Positions 34,447 to 45,354 of a stretch of 64,000 nucleotides of DNA are shown in pieces; the stretch's first letter is position 1, and each line of letters begins with the position of its first letter. The DNA lies in NCBI GenBank assembly GCA_000328365.1, contig KB310004.1:170454-234453 (forward strand), written 5' to 3'. Below the pieces are notes generated by a model. It worked only from the letters and a program-made list of their open reading frames with translations, did no database searches and had not been told where the DNA came from. A program made the position numbers and the translations under genes. This stretch comes from Capitella teleta (taxonomy: Eukaryota; Annelida; Polychaeta; Capitellidae).

Positions 34447-35714
34447 TCATATTTGACACTGAAGCAAAGAAATGAACATCTGCAGTTGCACAGGCATTGG
34501 CAGATCTCCAACTTTGCGATCAATATGTGGAGAGAGGCTTTGACGAATCACTCTCTTGCAGTGAAATTTCAGAGTTCTGCTTTCATCGCTGATTGAATTT
34601 TCCTGCATCCACGATGTCAGCTGTTCATCTTCTTGAGGAACAGAGGCTCCTGCCCAAAGCAGCAAGCGAACGACATTCCAATGCTCCTGGACTGCAGCAA
34701 CACGGAGTGGAGTTCTCCCATTCAAATCTTTGCGTTCAAAATCAACACCCCAGTCAAGCAGCGTGTATACCAGAGATGCTTTCTCCCCGCTCATCGCGAG
34801 AGCTCTGGACCATGAGGCAGAAACCGCTGACGCTCTGCGCCCGAAGAAGTCAGGAGAAGTGTTAGCCAGTACAGCCACTTGGCTTCTGCTCAGAGCTGTC
34901 ACAGCTGCGTGCATTAAACTATCTCCAAGGAGGACGCTACCCCTCGTGTCACAACCCAGAGTCAAGAGTAATTCCACTAAATTTTCGTTGCCACAGACTG
35001 TAGCTTCATGCAGAGGTGTCCATCCAAAGTGGTCGCTAATGTTAACAGAGGCCCCTTGGGAGTGCAGATATCGTAGCAGATTTTCTGATTCTGATTGGGC
35101 CGCCCGGAAGAAAGGCGTGCGACCGCGATCGTCCCTAACATTGATATGAGCACCTTGATCTAGGAGGAACTCAACCAGTTCAACTTGACAATTGTTGATG
35201 CAGGCATAATGCAGAGGGGTGAATCCCATTTTGTCAACAGAGTGGATGTTTGCTCTGTGTGCAACCAACGCCTTGAGCACTGGCAGAGCATTGAATTTAA
35301 CAGCGCTGTGAATGGGAAGGCGGCAGGGGGACGTCACTTCAGCGATGCTGTGATCCGCTCCTCCTTCTATCAATGCCAGAGCGACATTGAAATTCTCCTT
35401 CACAATCGCCAGGGTCAGGGGTGAGTGGCCGTGCATCACATAGTCTAAGGATGTTCCTTCTGAGGCCAGCTGACGAATGCGCGTCACGTTGTCACTGTTC
35501 ACAGCAAAATGAACTTTGACTGGCTTGAAACTGCTCCTCGCAGTTTGGAAACCTGGAAATGTTTTGACATAATTTTTTTTAAGTGGAAATATTTCTTGTA
35601 AAACTACTCACGCTTGCCAGGACAGCTTAGAAAGGGAGGAAGGGGAGGAGGTGCAGGGGGAGTGCCAACAGGGAGGCCTGCTTCATTGGCCGCAACTTGG
35701 TTATCAAACTGCAT
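34447..35714 (-). CDS. Ankyrin repeat and SOCS box protein
   Basis: ASB proteins are substrate receptors of Cullin-5 ubiquitin ligases: ankyrin repeats bind the target, and the SOCS box binds Elongin B/C and Cul5. Exons 35714-35612 and 35552-34447 join in phase for 402 residues. Residues 1-35 are Pro-rich. From about residue 60 there are roughly six to seven ankyrin repeats (SPLTLAIVKENFNVALALIEGG, then FTPLHYACINNCQVELVEFL, RTPFFRAAQ, WTPLHEATVCGNENLVELLL, RTPLRVAAVQEHWNVVRLLL). The C-terminal about 40 residues form the SOCS box (LKFHCKRVIRQSLS, then LPMPVQLQMFI). A noncoding 5' exon is implied by an acceptor (aattccag) 22 nt before the ATG. Which ASB subtype cannot be said. Confidence 0.88.
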
Positions 35715-36766
35715 GGTGCTCAAAGCAAGTCAATCTGGAATTAAATGACAGAGGAAAAATAATAATTATTTGTCCTTCATTTAAAGAAACTACAATTTAA
35801 AAGTTTGGAGAATAATTACTGTAGGTGTAACAATATATATCATAACAGTGTATTTCGGCAATCATGTATATGCATAATTATTTAATGTGCAGTATATATC
35901 CGATTAAATTTTAATGACCAAGCTTGTGAACTGTTACTGCAAGAGAAGGTACAATTAAGGCATGAATGGTTTATTGCAAATTAAATAAAAGATAAAGCAT
36001 AATGACTAATGAACAAATACCCGATAAGAAGTGTGCAGTACAGATATGGGCTCCACAATTATATTGCTGATAAGGCACAAGCTTACTAGCACTTTAGATC
36101 CAATGAGTCATTTCGCTAATCGCATCGCTGATTCATTTTGCCTGCGAGAAAAAAAAAGAAAGCAAATAAAAATAGAAAAAGAAAAGAAAAGGGGAAGTCC
36201 CCAATTAGAATATATGAATATATCAAGATCTATGATAAACTTATAATAATAGTCGTGCTGTGCCTGGCAAAATGCAAATTTGAAGTGAATCCCTGACATG
36301 CGTATGTGTTTTCCATTCTAATAATCATCCATACCATTGTACAAAAAACAATGGAATACTCAAATGACTAAAATGAGCACCAAAGACAGTAATATTACCA
36401 GTTGACAAGCTCGAGAATTCTGATCGCATTGACGATTCTAAAACGCGGATCGCGGGTTTGACGTATCTCCTCAATCTACAAATCAGAAAGCCCCTTGCAA
36501 ACCTCATTTTGTGTTTACATTTGACAGGAAGTTGAGGAAGATCACCGGTGCTTTCAGAAGGTCACGAGAGAAGTGATATTGGTTTCATTCTGCTATCTCA
36601 ATCCACATGTAGGTTTTGAACCGCAGAACTTATTCTCTTCAAATATTAAAATGTTGCATTTAATAGACTGCACATAGCGATGATAGCCTGCTTGACCGTG
36701 TTACTGTATTGTATTTGTTACTATTAACTTTAGCTGCACAATTTTTAGGGAAGCTTGTACTACTAT

Positions 36767-36824
36767 AGCTCCCCAAGGAATGAGCGGAGCAGTTACACTT
36801 CACTACGCTACGGCTTGGGGAGCT
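36767..36824 (+). repeat. AGCTCCCCAAG hairpin repeat, copy 2
   Basis: The ends AGCTCCCCAAG and CTTGGGGAGCT are inverted, with AGCGGAGCAGTT and CTACGCTA(C/T)GG inside, as in 27308-27374. Confidence 0.65.
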
Positions 36825-36936
36825 AGTACTACTACTAGCACTAGTTGTAGTTGTATTGAACTTCAACTTGCACCTGACTGGCTGACAGACATGTAGTTGG
36901 ACACAGTACTCAATACTGTACAGTACGAATTTTGTC

Positions 36937-37100
36937 CCATTGCTGTTGGCTGTGGTTATTCGTATGTTACCGTACGAATGGTTTCAAGCGCTATTCGTAC
37001 ATTATTTTCGGGTGTTGCTAAAAACCATCCGAAACTTATTGAGACCAAATAAGTTTCGGGAGGTTTTTAGCAACACCCAAGAATAACGTACGAATAGCGC
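36937..37100 (-). repeat. GTACGAAT family, copy 2, next to an inner hairpin
   Basis: 36937-37000 is an inverted copy of the GTACGAAT unit. 37010-37040 and 37048-37078 are 31-bp inverted arms (gggtgttgctaaaaacc...) with a 7-nt loop. 37085-37100 begins a direct copy (acgtacgaatagcgc). The three parts form one nested palindrome. Confidence 0.65.
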
Positions 37101-38255
37101 AGGAAACTTAAGTTAAATTTAAATCGGTCTACATGTATTAACATGCGGCTATTACTATAATTAAAGCAATATCGAATTTGCAAAACTTGATATATTCTTA
37201 TAATGTAAATGCCGATGTATTTTTTTACAAACTTTACATCCTTGGCGACTTGAAGATATATTACATAACATATGTGCATATATTTCGCATGCTGATGATG
37301 GCTGGTGTACCTTGCATTTTTGATGTAATTATTCCAAGCATTGTGTACACTGTCTCCCCACGTATATAACACCATAATATAATTAGTCTCGCTTGTGATT
37401 ATGCGATACAGGTTGCACTACTCAGAAGCCAAATAAATACAAAACCAATATGGTAATTAACACTTGATTAAAGAACGTATATGAGATTCTGATCTCAAAT
37501 ATTGAACGACGAGAACGACAAAATAAACAAAGAAATTTATTTGTTAGTTTAAATGCATTTAGGTGAACCAGATCAGAGCATTGATAGGATACCAAATCTG
37601 TGTTAGCATAATTAATAGAAAGCAAGAGAAGGTGAATTAAATGGTACATTGAAAACAATACTAGTGTGAGTTGAGTATTGGCAAGATTCTGCAGAAACAG
37701 GATGCATCTCATCGAACAGCAAATATGATGCAGTGAATGTATTTCAAGTAAGAGAGTAATTCACAAGATCTCTTCATCTTCAATTCCAATAAACATCCAC
37801 CTGGAATCAACAACAACAAAACATGATTAGAAAAATACAATGTGCGGTATTATGCATCGATATAACCTCAAGCAATGAGAAATCAAGTCAAGATCTAGAA
37901 ATAAAGGAATCAGGTAATAATCATGTAATTAATACCTAAATGTATGTGTCACATTTGTTGAGAGGCCGATCACTTCAAACAATCAAAATTTATCTAATTT
38001 TCTAAATATAAAAATGAACATGTATGCTTTTTAATTTTAGATCAAAGGGACACCATTTACAGCACAGGGGGTCTTACCAGTGAGTGAGCATATGTGGACC
38101 AAAGTCAATGCAGTGAATGCTTTCTGTCTATATATATATAATATCATATAGACATATACTGTCTAGAAGGCTGCATAGGCATTTCATGTATCCCGAGCCC
38201 ACTGGTATGACTCCCTGTGGATTACAGCAGCTATATACAAATATAATAATTAAGA

Positions 38256-38345
38256 GTTACCTGTTTGGCTCAGTGGCAGAGCGTTGGACTTTGAATCTAA
38301 GGGTAAGCTGGTAAACAGGTAAGGGGTTTGAATCCCCTGGGTGAC
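38256..38345 (+). tRNA. tRNA-like sequence with A and B boxes (tRNA pseudogene or SINE head)
   Basis: An A box (TGGCTCAGTGG) and a B box-like block (ggggtttgaatcccc) are present. A D-stem GCTC/GAGC, an anticodon stem TTGGA/TCTAA around loop CTTTGAA (anticodon TTG, Gln) and a T-stem AGGGG/CCCCT can be drawn. GTTACCT and GGGTGAC can form the acceptor stem with wobbles. The spacer before the D-stem is too long and the variable region is about 20 nt, unlike tRNA-Gln. Hence a decayed tRNA or tRNA-derived SINE is more likely than a working tRNA. Confidence 0.45.
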
Positions 38346-38609
38346 TACCTGTAGTCTGTATTTAGTACGTAATACAATGATTGTAGTATGTCAGCTTGAG
38401 ATCACCTCAATCAGAGAATGTTGAACGCTGTTGTTCGTCAATCAGCTGAAAATGAATCATTTTAATGAGTTAAGTGTGTAACTTTCAATAATTACTCACA
38501 ATGTCATTAAGTGGAGTAATAGAGGAATGAGTTGGAGGTCTTTCTCTTTCAAATCGAGTAACTCTCATTCTTGATTCAACCTCTCGCGAGATCGTCTCGT
38601 ATCCGAGAA

Positions 38610-38670
38610 TAACGTACGAATAGCGCTGGAAACCATTCGTACGGTAACGTACGAATAACCACAGCCATTG
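38610..38670 (+). repeat. GTACGAAT repeat family, copy 3
   Basis: It runs from aacgtacgaatagcgctgga to aataaccacagcca, differing from copy 1 at about two bases. Confidence 0.65.
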
Positions 38671-39650
38671 CTGTTTCCCCAATGGTTTTGCAAACTGGTC
38701 ATGATACATATAGGACGTACAGTACAACTTACATTTACAAGCGTACAACTATAGCCAAGTCCAGACTGGCTTAACCTTTCTTACGAATATATAATATGAT
38801 ATTAAATTATGGAAACCACTAGTGAACACACCCGGCGTGTTGCCTAGTCGAGTTTTAGTCAACACGCCCAAATTGAAACCTGGTTGACCAAGCTCCAGTC
38901 AAGTTTCAGTGTATAATATATAATACGGTGAATGTATTATACAATGTAGGCCTATAATATATAATACAAAAAAAATTACATTGGTGATCAGAAAACTCAA
39001 GAAATTCGCTGGTCCCTTCAAATTCGAGTTAGCGGGGTTTCACTGTATTTGTTGTTGGCAGTCAGAAGAATCATAACGAATCACGACAATAGTCGCGATT
39101 AGCACAAGAAGGGTTTATAATCATCAACATAGTTTCGATAGTACATCATCAGCTAGTGAGCTACATTTATTTGTAAATAGAACATAACGGTAATTATTAT
39201 GTTAATATGTATAATGTTTGCAGTTTACCTACGGGTACATTTCTGTACTTTATGTAACATGATCGTGTAATAATTCAAATGCCGATTACCCGAAATGAGG
39301 GATGACAAGAAATAAAGACTAAAAGAATATTGCATAACTACACCTATATATATACCATGATCAGTATAGGCCTACACTGGCTGGACAAGTTGATTATCGA
39401 CTGTCAATTGACAATTCTTGAATCTTATTTATTATTACTAGTACTAGTATCTTTTACATGTACATGTGCTCATTAAAACAAATATGGGTATACATGTTTA
39501 AGTAGTCCCATTGATGATCCATATTGTCCCAATTTTTTCAGATGAAATGAAAGCTTTGAAGGTTAATTTGTTATTATAGATTGGATGTATCATATTTAAC
39601 ACATGAATCATAATGAAATTTCTTTGCAGATCTTCACGTTCCACGTCAAC

Positions 39651-40308
39651 ATGTCTGCAAGTCAGAAAATCATCTCCTGGTCCGAGTTGTCCAAACACAA
39701 CACAATGGACTCTCTGTGGGTGGCTATGGATGGCAAATGTTATGATGTGACAGAGTTCATCAAAGAGGTTTTATTATTTGCACCCCACTACTCAAAAGAG
39801 CTCACAAATGACGCATGTCTTTTCAGCACCCTGGCGGTCCGAAGCCAATCAAGTACAACTCTGGTACGTCACGTGAAGAGGTCTGTTATGAAGTTTCAAC
39901 ATTTTTCATATTTGCAGGGAAGGACGCAACAGAGGCGTTTGTGAAGGTGAAGCATTCTGATGACGCAAAGGAGTGGAGAGAGAAGTTCCTCATTGGCACG
40001 ATGGAGGAGAAGGTTTGTCCAAGTTTCAACCTTCAAAAATGACAAATAATTAATTTTGACTTTGCACTTTGCTTCACAGAAGTGTCTAGCTGTCAGGATA
40101 CTTACAAAGTGAGTCTCTTTCAATTTTGGTTTTTCACTCATACTTCTTCTAGTGATTACAATACCACCTAATCTGGTATCTCAGGCAAATGAATGCCTTC
40201 CTCTGTTTAAAGACCTATCTCTCCTCTTCCAGTCCTCTGACCTTGATTGGAATTGCAGTGCCCCTCACGGCTATCCTCGTGTGGAGAGTTTACAAGTCTA
40301 GGCAATAA
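39651..40308 (+). CDS. CYB5: Cytochrome b5, tail-anchored
   Basis: Cytochrome b5 is a one-electron carrier that feeds desaturases, P450s and methaemoglobin-type reductions, facing the cytosol from the ER or outer mitochondrial membrane. Five exons join in phase: 39651-39767, 39827-39863, 39918-40012, 40080-40108 and 40233-40308, for 117 residues. The heme domain has SWSELSKHN, WVAMDGKCYDVTEF, the axial-His motif EHPGG and the second axial His in FVKVKHSDDAKE. The last exon gives a single C-terminal membrane segment (LTLIGIAVPLTAILVWRVY) and a basic tail KSRQ. The start is the ATG giving MSASQKI, in the Kozak-like context caacATGt. The stop codon lies inside AATAAA (40304-40309). Confidence 0.9.
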
Positions 40309-41168
40309 AGTGTATAACAGACCTCGCTACATGTCCGCTGCATTTCTATTTCTTAGTCATACGTATTCCAGTTTTTTTTCTTCTCAAACTTGTGAAACTC
40401 TACTAAACATTCTATGTGGTTAAAGATCTGTTTTTGTATTCTCCTCTCTCTTGAAGATTTCTGCTTGTTTGCTTGGGGGAGTGAAACGAAATAAATAGTT
40501 TCCAAAAACTGAAATCATTACCTTTGTTTATGGGTATGGATGCAGTAAATGATGCATTGATATTTCTATATGTACATGTTAATTATTACTGGGTAAATTG
40601 TGCTTAGTGTTAATCAGCTTGTATATTGGTACATATGCACTCAAAATACTCTGAAAATTATATGTGATAATTTAGTTCCAAAAAACAGAGAAATGAGAGT
40701 AGGAATGATTTCTATCCCTGCTCTTTGGTTAAATTATTTCTAGCATAGTCTTAATCAACTATGCATGTCATGTACAGACTACACTAGAAATAATTTAACC
40801 AAATAGCAAAATAATATTTTATTCACAAATAATTTTTTGTAATTTTTGATATATGAGAGAACAAGAAAAACAACAGAAAAGGAACATAAAAAAAAAAAAA
40901 ATATGTGGATTGTTCATCAAGATTGTAACATTTCCCTCAAGAAAAGAATGAAGGAGTGCCATCTGCGCTTAGTGCATTACAATCACATATATTTTTAACT
41001 CATGCACAGAATTATAATAATAAAATAATGAGGAAATGTCCCTGATTTACTTTGAGAATGATGTAAGTACCTGTACATATCACATGTACTCAGAGCGTGA
41101 GTATCTTTTTGTGCTATCTGCCAGAGAACTATTGCTGGTTCTCAGTTCTCCGACTTCCAAATCAGGCC
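40309..41168. other. Spacer between convergent cytochrome b5 and phosphatase genes
   Basis: It contains the cytochrome b5 3' end, the hairpin at 40724-40803 and an A-run (40889-40902). No exon seen. Confidence 0.5.
40724..40803. repeat. 80-bp hairpin with 27-bp arms
   Basis: tttggttaaattatttctag at 40724 onward pairs with ctagaaataatttaaccaaa ending at 40803, 25 of 27 positions complementary. The arms end tagtc and gacta. MITE-like. Confidence 0.65.
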
Positions 41169-42213
41169 TCAAATTCGCTGGATAATCTGCCTGAGGTACT
41201 GATGACGAATTGCTACATTTCCCTTGAGAGACTTCACGTTTGAAGAAATTCGAAACACAACATGCCTGTAGAAATGATTAAGAATAACTGAGAAATAGAC
41301 AAATATGACTATTATTCCTACCATTAGAGACGCTATTGAAACACCAATGATGGCTCCGGCAAGGACATCACTCCAGTGATGCTTGTTGTCGCTCACTCGT
41401 GATAAACATGTGTAAATCGCCATGTACGCTAGGACACTCTGCAAAAGGCAGCGCACCAGCCGCATGTCGCGGTGCGTCAAACGATATTGCAAGTAGAACT
41501 GTAATTGAAGTTGATAGAATTATTGGGGGGTTTTAAGGGAACGGGTTTGACACACTATTGTGTACAAGGCTGCATATGTCGACATGCTGGAATGACCAGA
41601 AGGAAACGACAACCTGACGAGAAAATGAAATATGAGTTACAATATTGTCTTGCATAGAAGTTAGAGACACACACCTGGCTTGTTCTATGCGGTATGTGTC
41701 CTCACCGGTGCATAAGTCAGTTTCCGTCACATACACAGCCAAGTTGTTGGCATCCACGCAGCTAAAACGGCTGTAATTCGGCTGGCAGATGTCCAAGTAA
41801 TGCGGTCGTAACCGACCAATGGTGAATTTGCCGATGTTTGTAATTGTCTGCTGCAGAAGGAAACCAAAGAAGTACACGCAAAACAACTTGTACAACTTTG
41901 TGATGAATCTCGGCACTGAGAACGAAGCAATGGTGATAGGCGGCTGATCTGTTGAATATTCACTCTTCTTTTCATCTCTCAGCAACCAACAAGTCAATTC
42001 TGTAATGACAAACTGCACACAAATTGAACGTAGCTGCTCCTGCTGAAAATAACTGACTCACTGTGAGAGATGGAAGCAAACAGCTGATGCTGGTGAGTAC
42101 TGTATTGGTGATGGTGGAGCTCTTGTAGGGATACTTGATGCTGACGTCATCACAGTAGAAACCACGCTGCGTTGGTTCAACACCATTCTTGAGAATTATC
42201 CAGGGCAGGAAAA
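41169..42213 (-). CDS. Lipid phosphate phosphatase / PAP2 family (5' exon not found)
   Basis: These six-pass membrane enzymes remove phosphate from phosphatidate, lysophosphatidate, sphingosine-1-phosphate or ceramide-1-phosphate at the outer membrane face. Exons 42213-42062, 42012-41675, 41613-41556 and 41498-41169 join in phase for at least 291 residues. All three catalytic motifs are intact: KFTIGRLRP (K-x6-RP), FPSGHSS, and SRVSDNKHHWSD (SR-x5-H-x3-D). Also seen are the N-terminal RGFYCDDVSIKYPY and hydrophobic segments between motifs. The first exon (start codon and part of TM1) was not identified and should lie between 42214 and the divergent ceramidase start at 43818. A substrate cannot be chosen from sequence. 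Confidence 0.88.
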
Positions 42214-43817
42214 CTGGAAATCAAATGAATAAAAATATTGAAGGACATTTTAGCAAACGTTTTAGCACGGTGATTCAATATATTATATGAATATGTCCTT
42301 GCAAGTCTTTGCATGAGGTCCTTTTTAAATTCATCTGGTATCGTGTTGCACAATCCATATATCTTAATTCGAATATAGAATTAAACACTAAGTGGATTGC
42401 ATATATGTATAAGAAATAACAAAATAAATGCATGAAGCACTATATGTGAAACAGTGAAATGTAAATTGGAGAGAATACAAAAGTGGAAAGAAAAATCAGA
42501 ATTCAGATGTGGTATGTAAAACTGAATTTAATCAATGCTAACGCTCACATGCAATAAGCTCACTCGTAGAATTGAACCAAATCAAATAAATTAAGTTAAT
42601 TAACTAAATCAAATCAAATACATGCATGCACAATTCTGATAAATTAATTACTAAATTTGTAGAACAATTTCCATATTTTCCATATTTTCCAATTTCCATA
42701 ATTTCTATACGAAGATAAGACACCCAAATTATTAAAATTAGTAATTTGGACAATCACTATTACACCAACCTAAGTACACTTGCAGCCTTATTGAAATGTA
42801 ACTTTTGGCGCGAACATGATGGAAACAATGATGTACATCAAGTACGCGTGTACTGTCTGAGCGATGCAGACGAATCTCTTTAATGACTAATTAGTAACAA
42901 GCATTCTGATTGGTTGGTTCGCAAGGTCAAATGCCAGGTTTTTCGGTAAGTAAATCCGTCGTTTAGTAAAGTCCGGAATAGACCTCCATATTTCAGCTAA
43001 ATCAAGCGCATGTTTAGAACATCCTTATTTGGGCATCATATTGTTGTTCAAGTCAGTAGTCCTAATCAGTATGCATCACATTCTTTGTACGGAAAGTCAT
43101 AGTTATGTCTGACTCTGATCCACATGCACATAATTATGCACACATAATTTATGTTTTGTGGCTTATAGAATATTTTTGACGATATTTTATAGCGCATCCT
43201 TATTGATCGCTTCACACTACTAATCTGTAATCAAATTAGCAAGCCTATAAGCTTACATGGTATGATGGTAAATTTACTGATACATGAATGATGTGTGCAC
43301 AATGATCAACCCAAAGTTCACTTTCGTGTGGAATACAACTACTTGATTTTGTTTAACTGATACAACAATCCCATGGTTGACTGTACTAAATGAGATTACC
43401 AACGACAAGATTTATGAGCAGTGTCAATTACTGATGAATATCGAGAGAAGATCCAGACTCAGTCTCAGCAACCAATGCGCCATGATGAATACGGATGTAG
43501 AACCTTATGATTTCAGTGATGAGAAACCCGATATGTCGAAGGAAGTGAAAATGTGAAATATTATTCACTAATCCCTTGTACATAACAATTACGCACGTGC
43601 ATCGATAAAAGTCCACAGTAAGAATCACCAACCGATATCGGCAAAGTAAGTCTACATGTAATAACTGAAGTATACGTTATGGAAATTAGAATGCTCGATG
43701 AAATCATAATGTAACAGTGTCTTCGAGATCATAACGTCCCGTGATACAACGATGACATTCATTTCCCACCGTGCTTCACTTTCATGTTTACCACGGCACC
43801 ACTAACAACAACAAAAT
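42214..43817. promoter_or_regulatory. Divergent intergenic region between phosphatase and ceramidase
   Basis: Two lipid-metabolism genes are transcribed away from each other across this 1.6 kb. It must hold the ceramidase promoter and the phosphatase first exon and promoter. I see no clear TATA box or CpG cluster. Confidence 0.35.
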
Positions 43818-45321
43818 ATGAAGCTGTCTTCGAGGGAGATAGAATCCGATTTACCGGGATATTTCGGCCAACCGACGTCCACCATCGACTGGTGTGAAGC
43901 CAATTATGAAGTGTCCGCATACGTCGCCGAATTCTGTGAGTGAAAGGAGGTTTTTTTCCCCAGCTTAATTCGTGGCTTTCACCATGCATATCTGATAAGC
44001 TATAAGTTATTATAACTTATGTGCACAAAAATTTCAAATTCATTTGATATCATTGAAAATGGTATCAAATGATAGCTTGTGATCTAAATAAGATAAAACT
44101 GAAAGAATTTTGTTTTTATCTTTATTAGTTCAAAAGTTATTTAATTTTTAGTGGCTAAAATTCGCGAATTCTTTGGTGACGCGTGTTAACATGTAAAGTA
44201 ATGGGATTTGAGATTTTGACTTGGACCCAAAGATCCGGCCGAGTATGAGATCCCGCAAACAACCGTATCTCAGCCATTAATTAAGATAGAAACAAAAGGT
44301 TTGCAGCATTGTAATCAGCTTTAAATGGTCTTTAAAGGCATATAACTATGAAAGCTATAGGTAGTCTGACATAGTAATGAGTGCCAGTTGAAAAATATTA
44401 AAAATTTAACCAAGAATTCAAAGAGTCGACCGAGTGTAAGATCCCACAAAGAACTGTATCTCAGCATTTATTAAAGATAAAAATAAAAGGTTTGCAGCAT
44501 TGAAATCAGCTTTAAATGGTCTTTAAATGCCAATAACAATGAAAGCTATAGCTTATCTATCATAATATTGAGTGCAGGTTGAAGGATCATTAATATTGAA
44601 CCAATAATTCAAAAAGCCGTCCCGAGTATATCATCTCGCAAACAACTGTACCTCAACAATGATTTAAGATAAATGCAAAAGGTTTGCAGCATTGGAATCA
44701 GCTATAAATGGTCTTTGAAGACCAATAATATTGAAAGTATACAGCTAGTTTATCATAGTAATTAGTACAAGTTTAAAAGATTGTAAAAATTAACTATATT
44801 CATTCATGTCTGGATTGAAGGTTTCAACCTAGTTAGAGGCCTCAAAAACACCAAGCAATTAATGCTTACAGAGCCATTATGATCATAAGAACTGATATAA
44901 GCTTTTGAAGGACTATAAAATAGTTATTTGTAAAAACTTTGAATAACACAATCAATTACAGATGCAAACCAAGTCTCAGGTGCATCAAATTATACTGTTC
45001 GACGGGATGCATATCATTACTCAAGGGGCTATAACACAACTGTCAGACAAAAAAGATATATCAGTAAGAAATTAAGTACAAGCTGAAATAATCTGCAGAG
45101 TGCAATAATATTTAATAATTACAAAATGAGAGCGGAAGACTTGAAGCCCATGATAGTATGAATGTTCATTTTGATGGCTGCATGCATCCATATTATGTTG
45201 AGGCTCATCTCAAAATGACAGGTAGGTGACAGGAGAATGCATGCCACATGACAACAGACTGNNNNNNNNNNNNNNNNNNNNNNNNNNNNNNNNNNNNNNN
45301 NNNNNNNNNNNGTCATTTTAG

Positions 45322-45354
<33 letters not shown>

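Larger units (their letters stand above)
35715..39650. other. Gene-poor stretch with foldbacks and a tRNA-like unit
   Basis: No protein exon is supported. It contains the second copy of the AGCTCCCCAAG hairpin (36767-36824), two GTACGAAT-family copies, a 69-bp hairpin (37010-37078), a tRNA-like sequence (38256-38345) and several TA-rich patches. Confidence 0.45.

Noticed and set aside
43428-43631. Minus-strand frame as the missing first exon of the lipid phosphatase
   Set aside because: It has some hydrophobic residues but no fit to the family N-terminus and no donor in the required phase.
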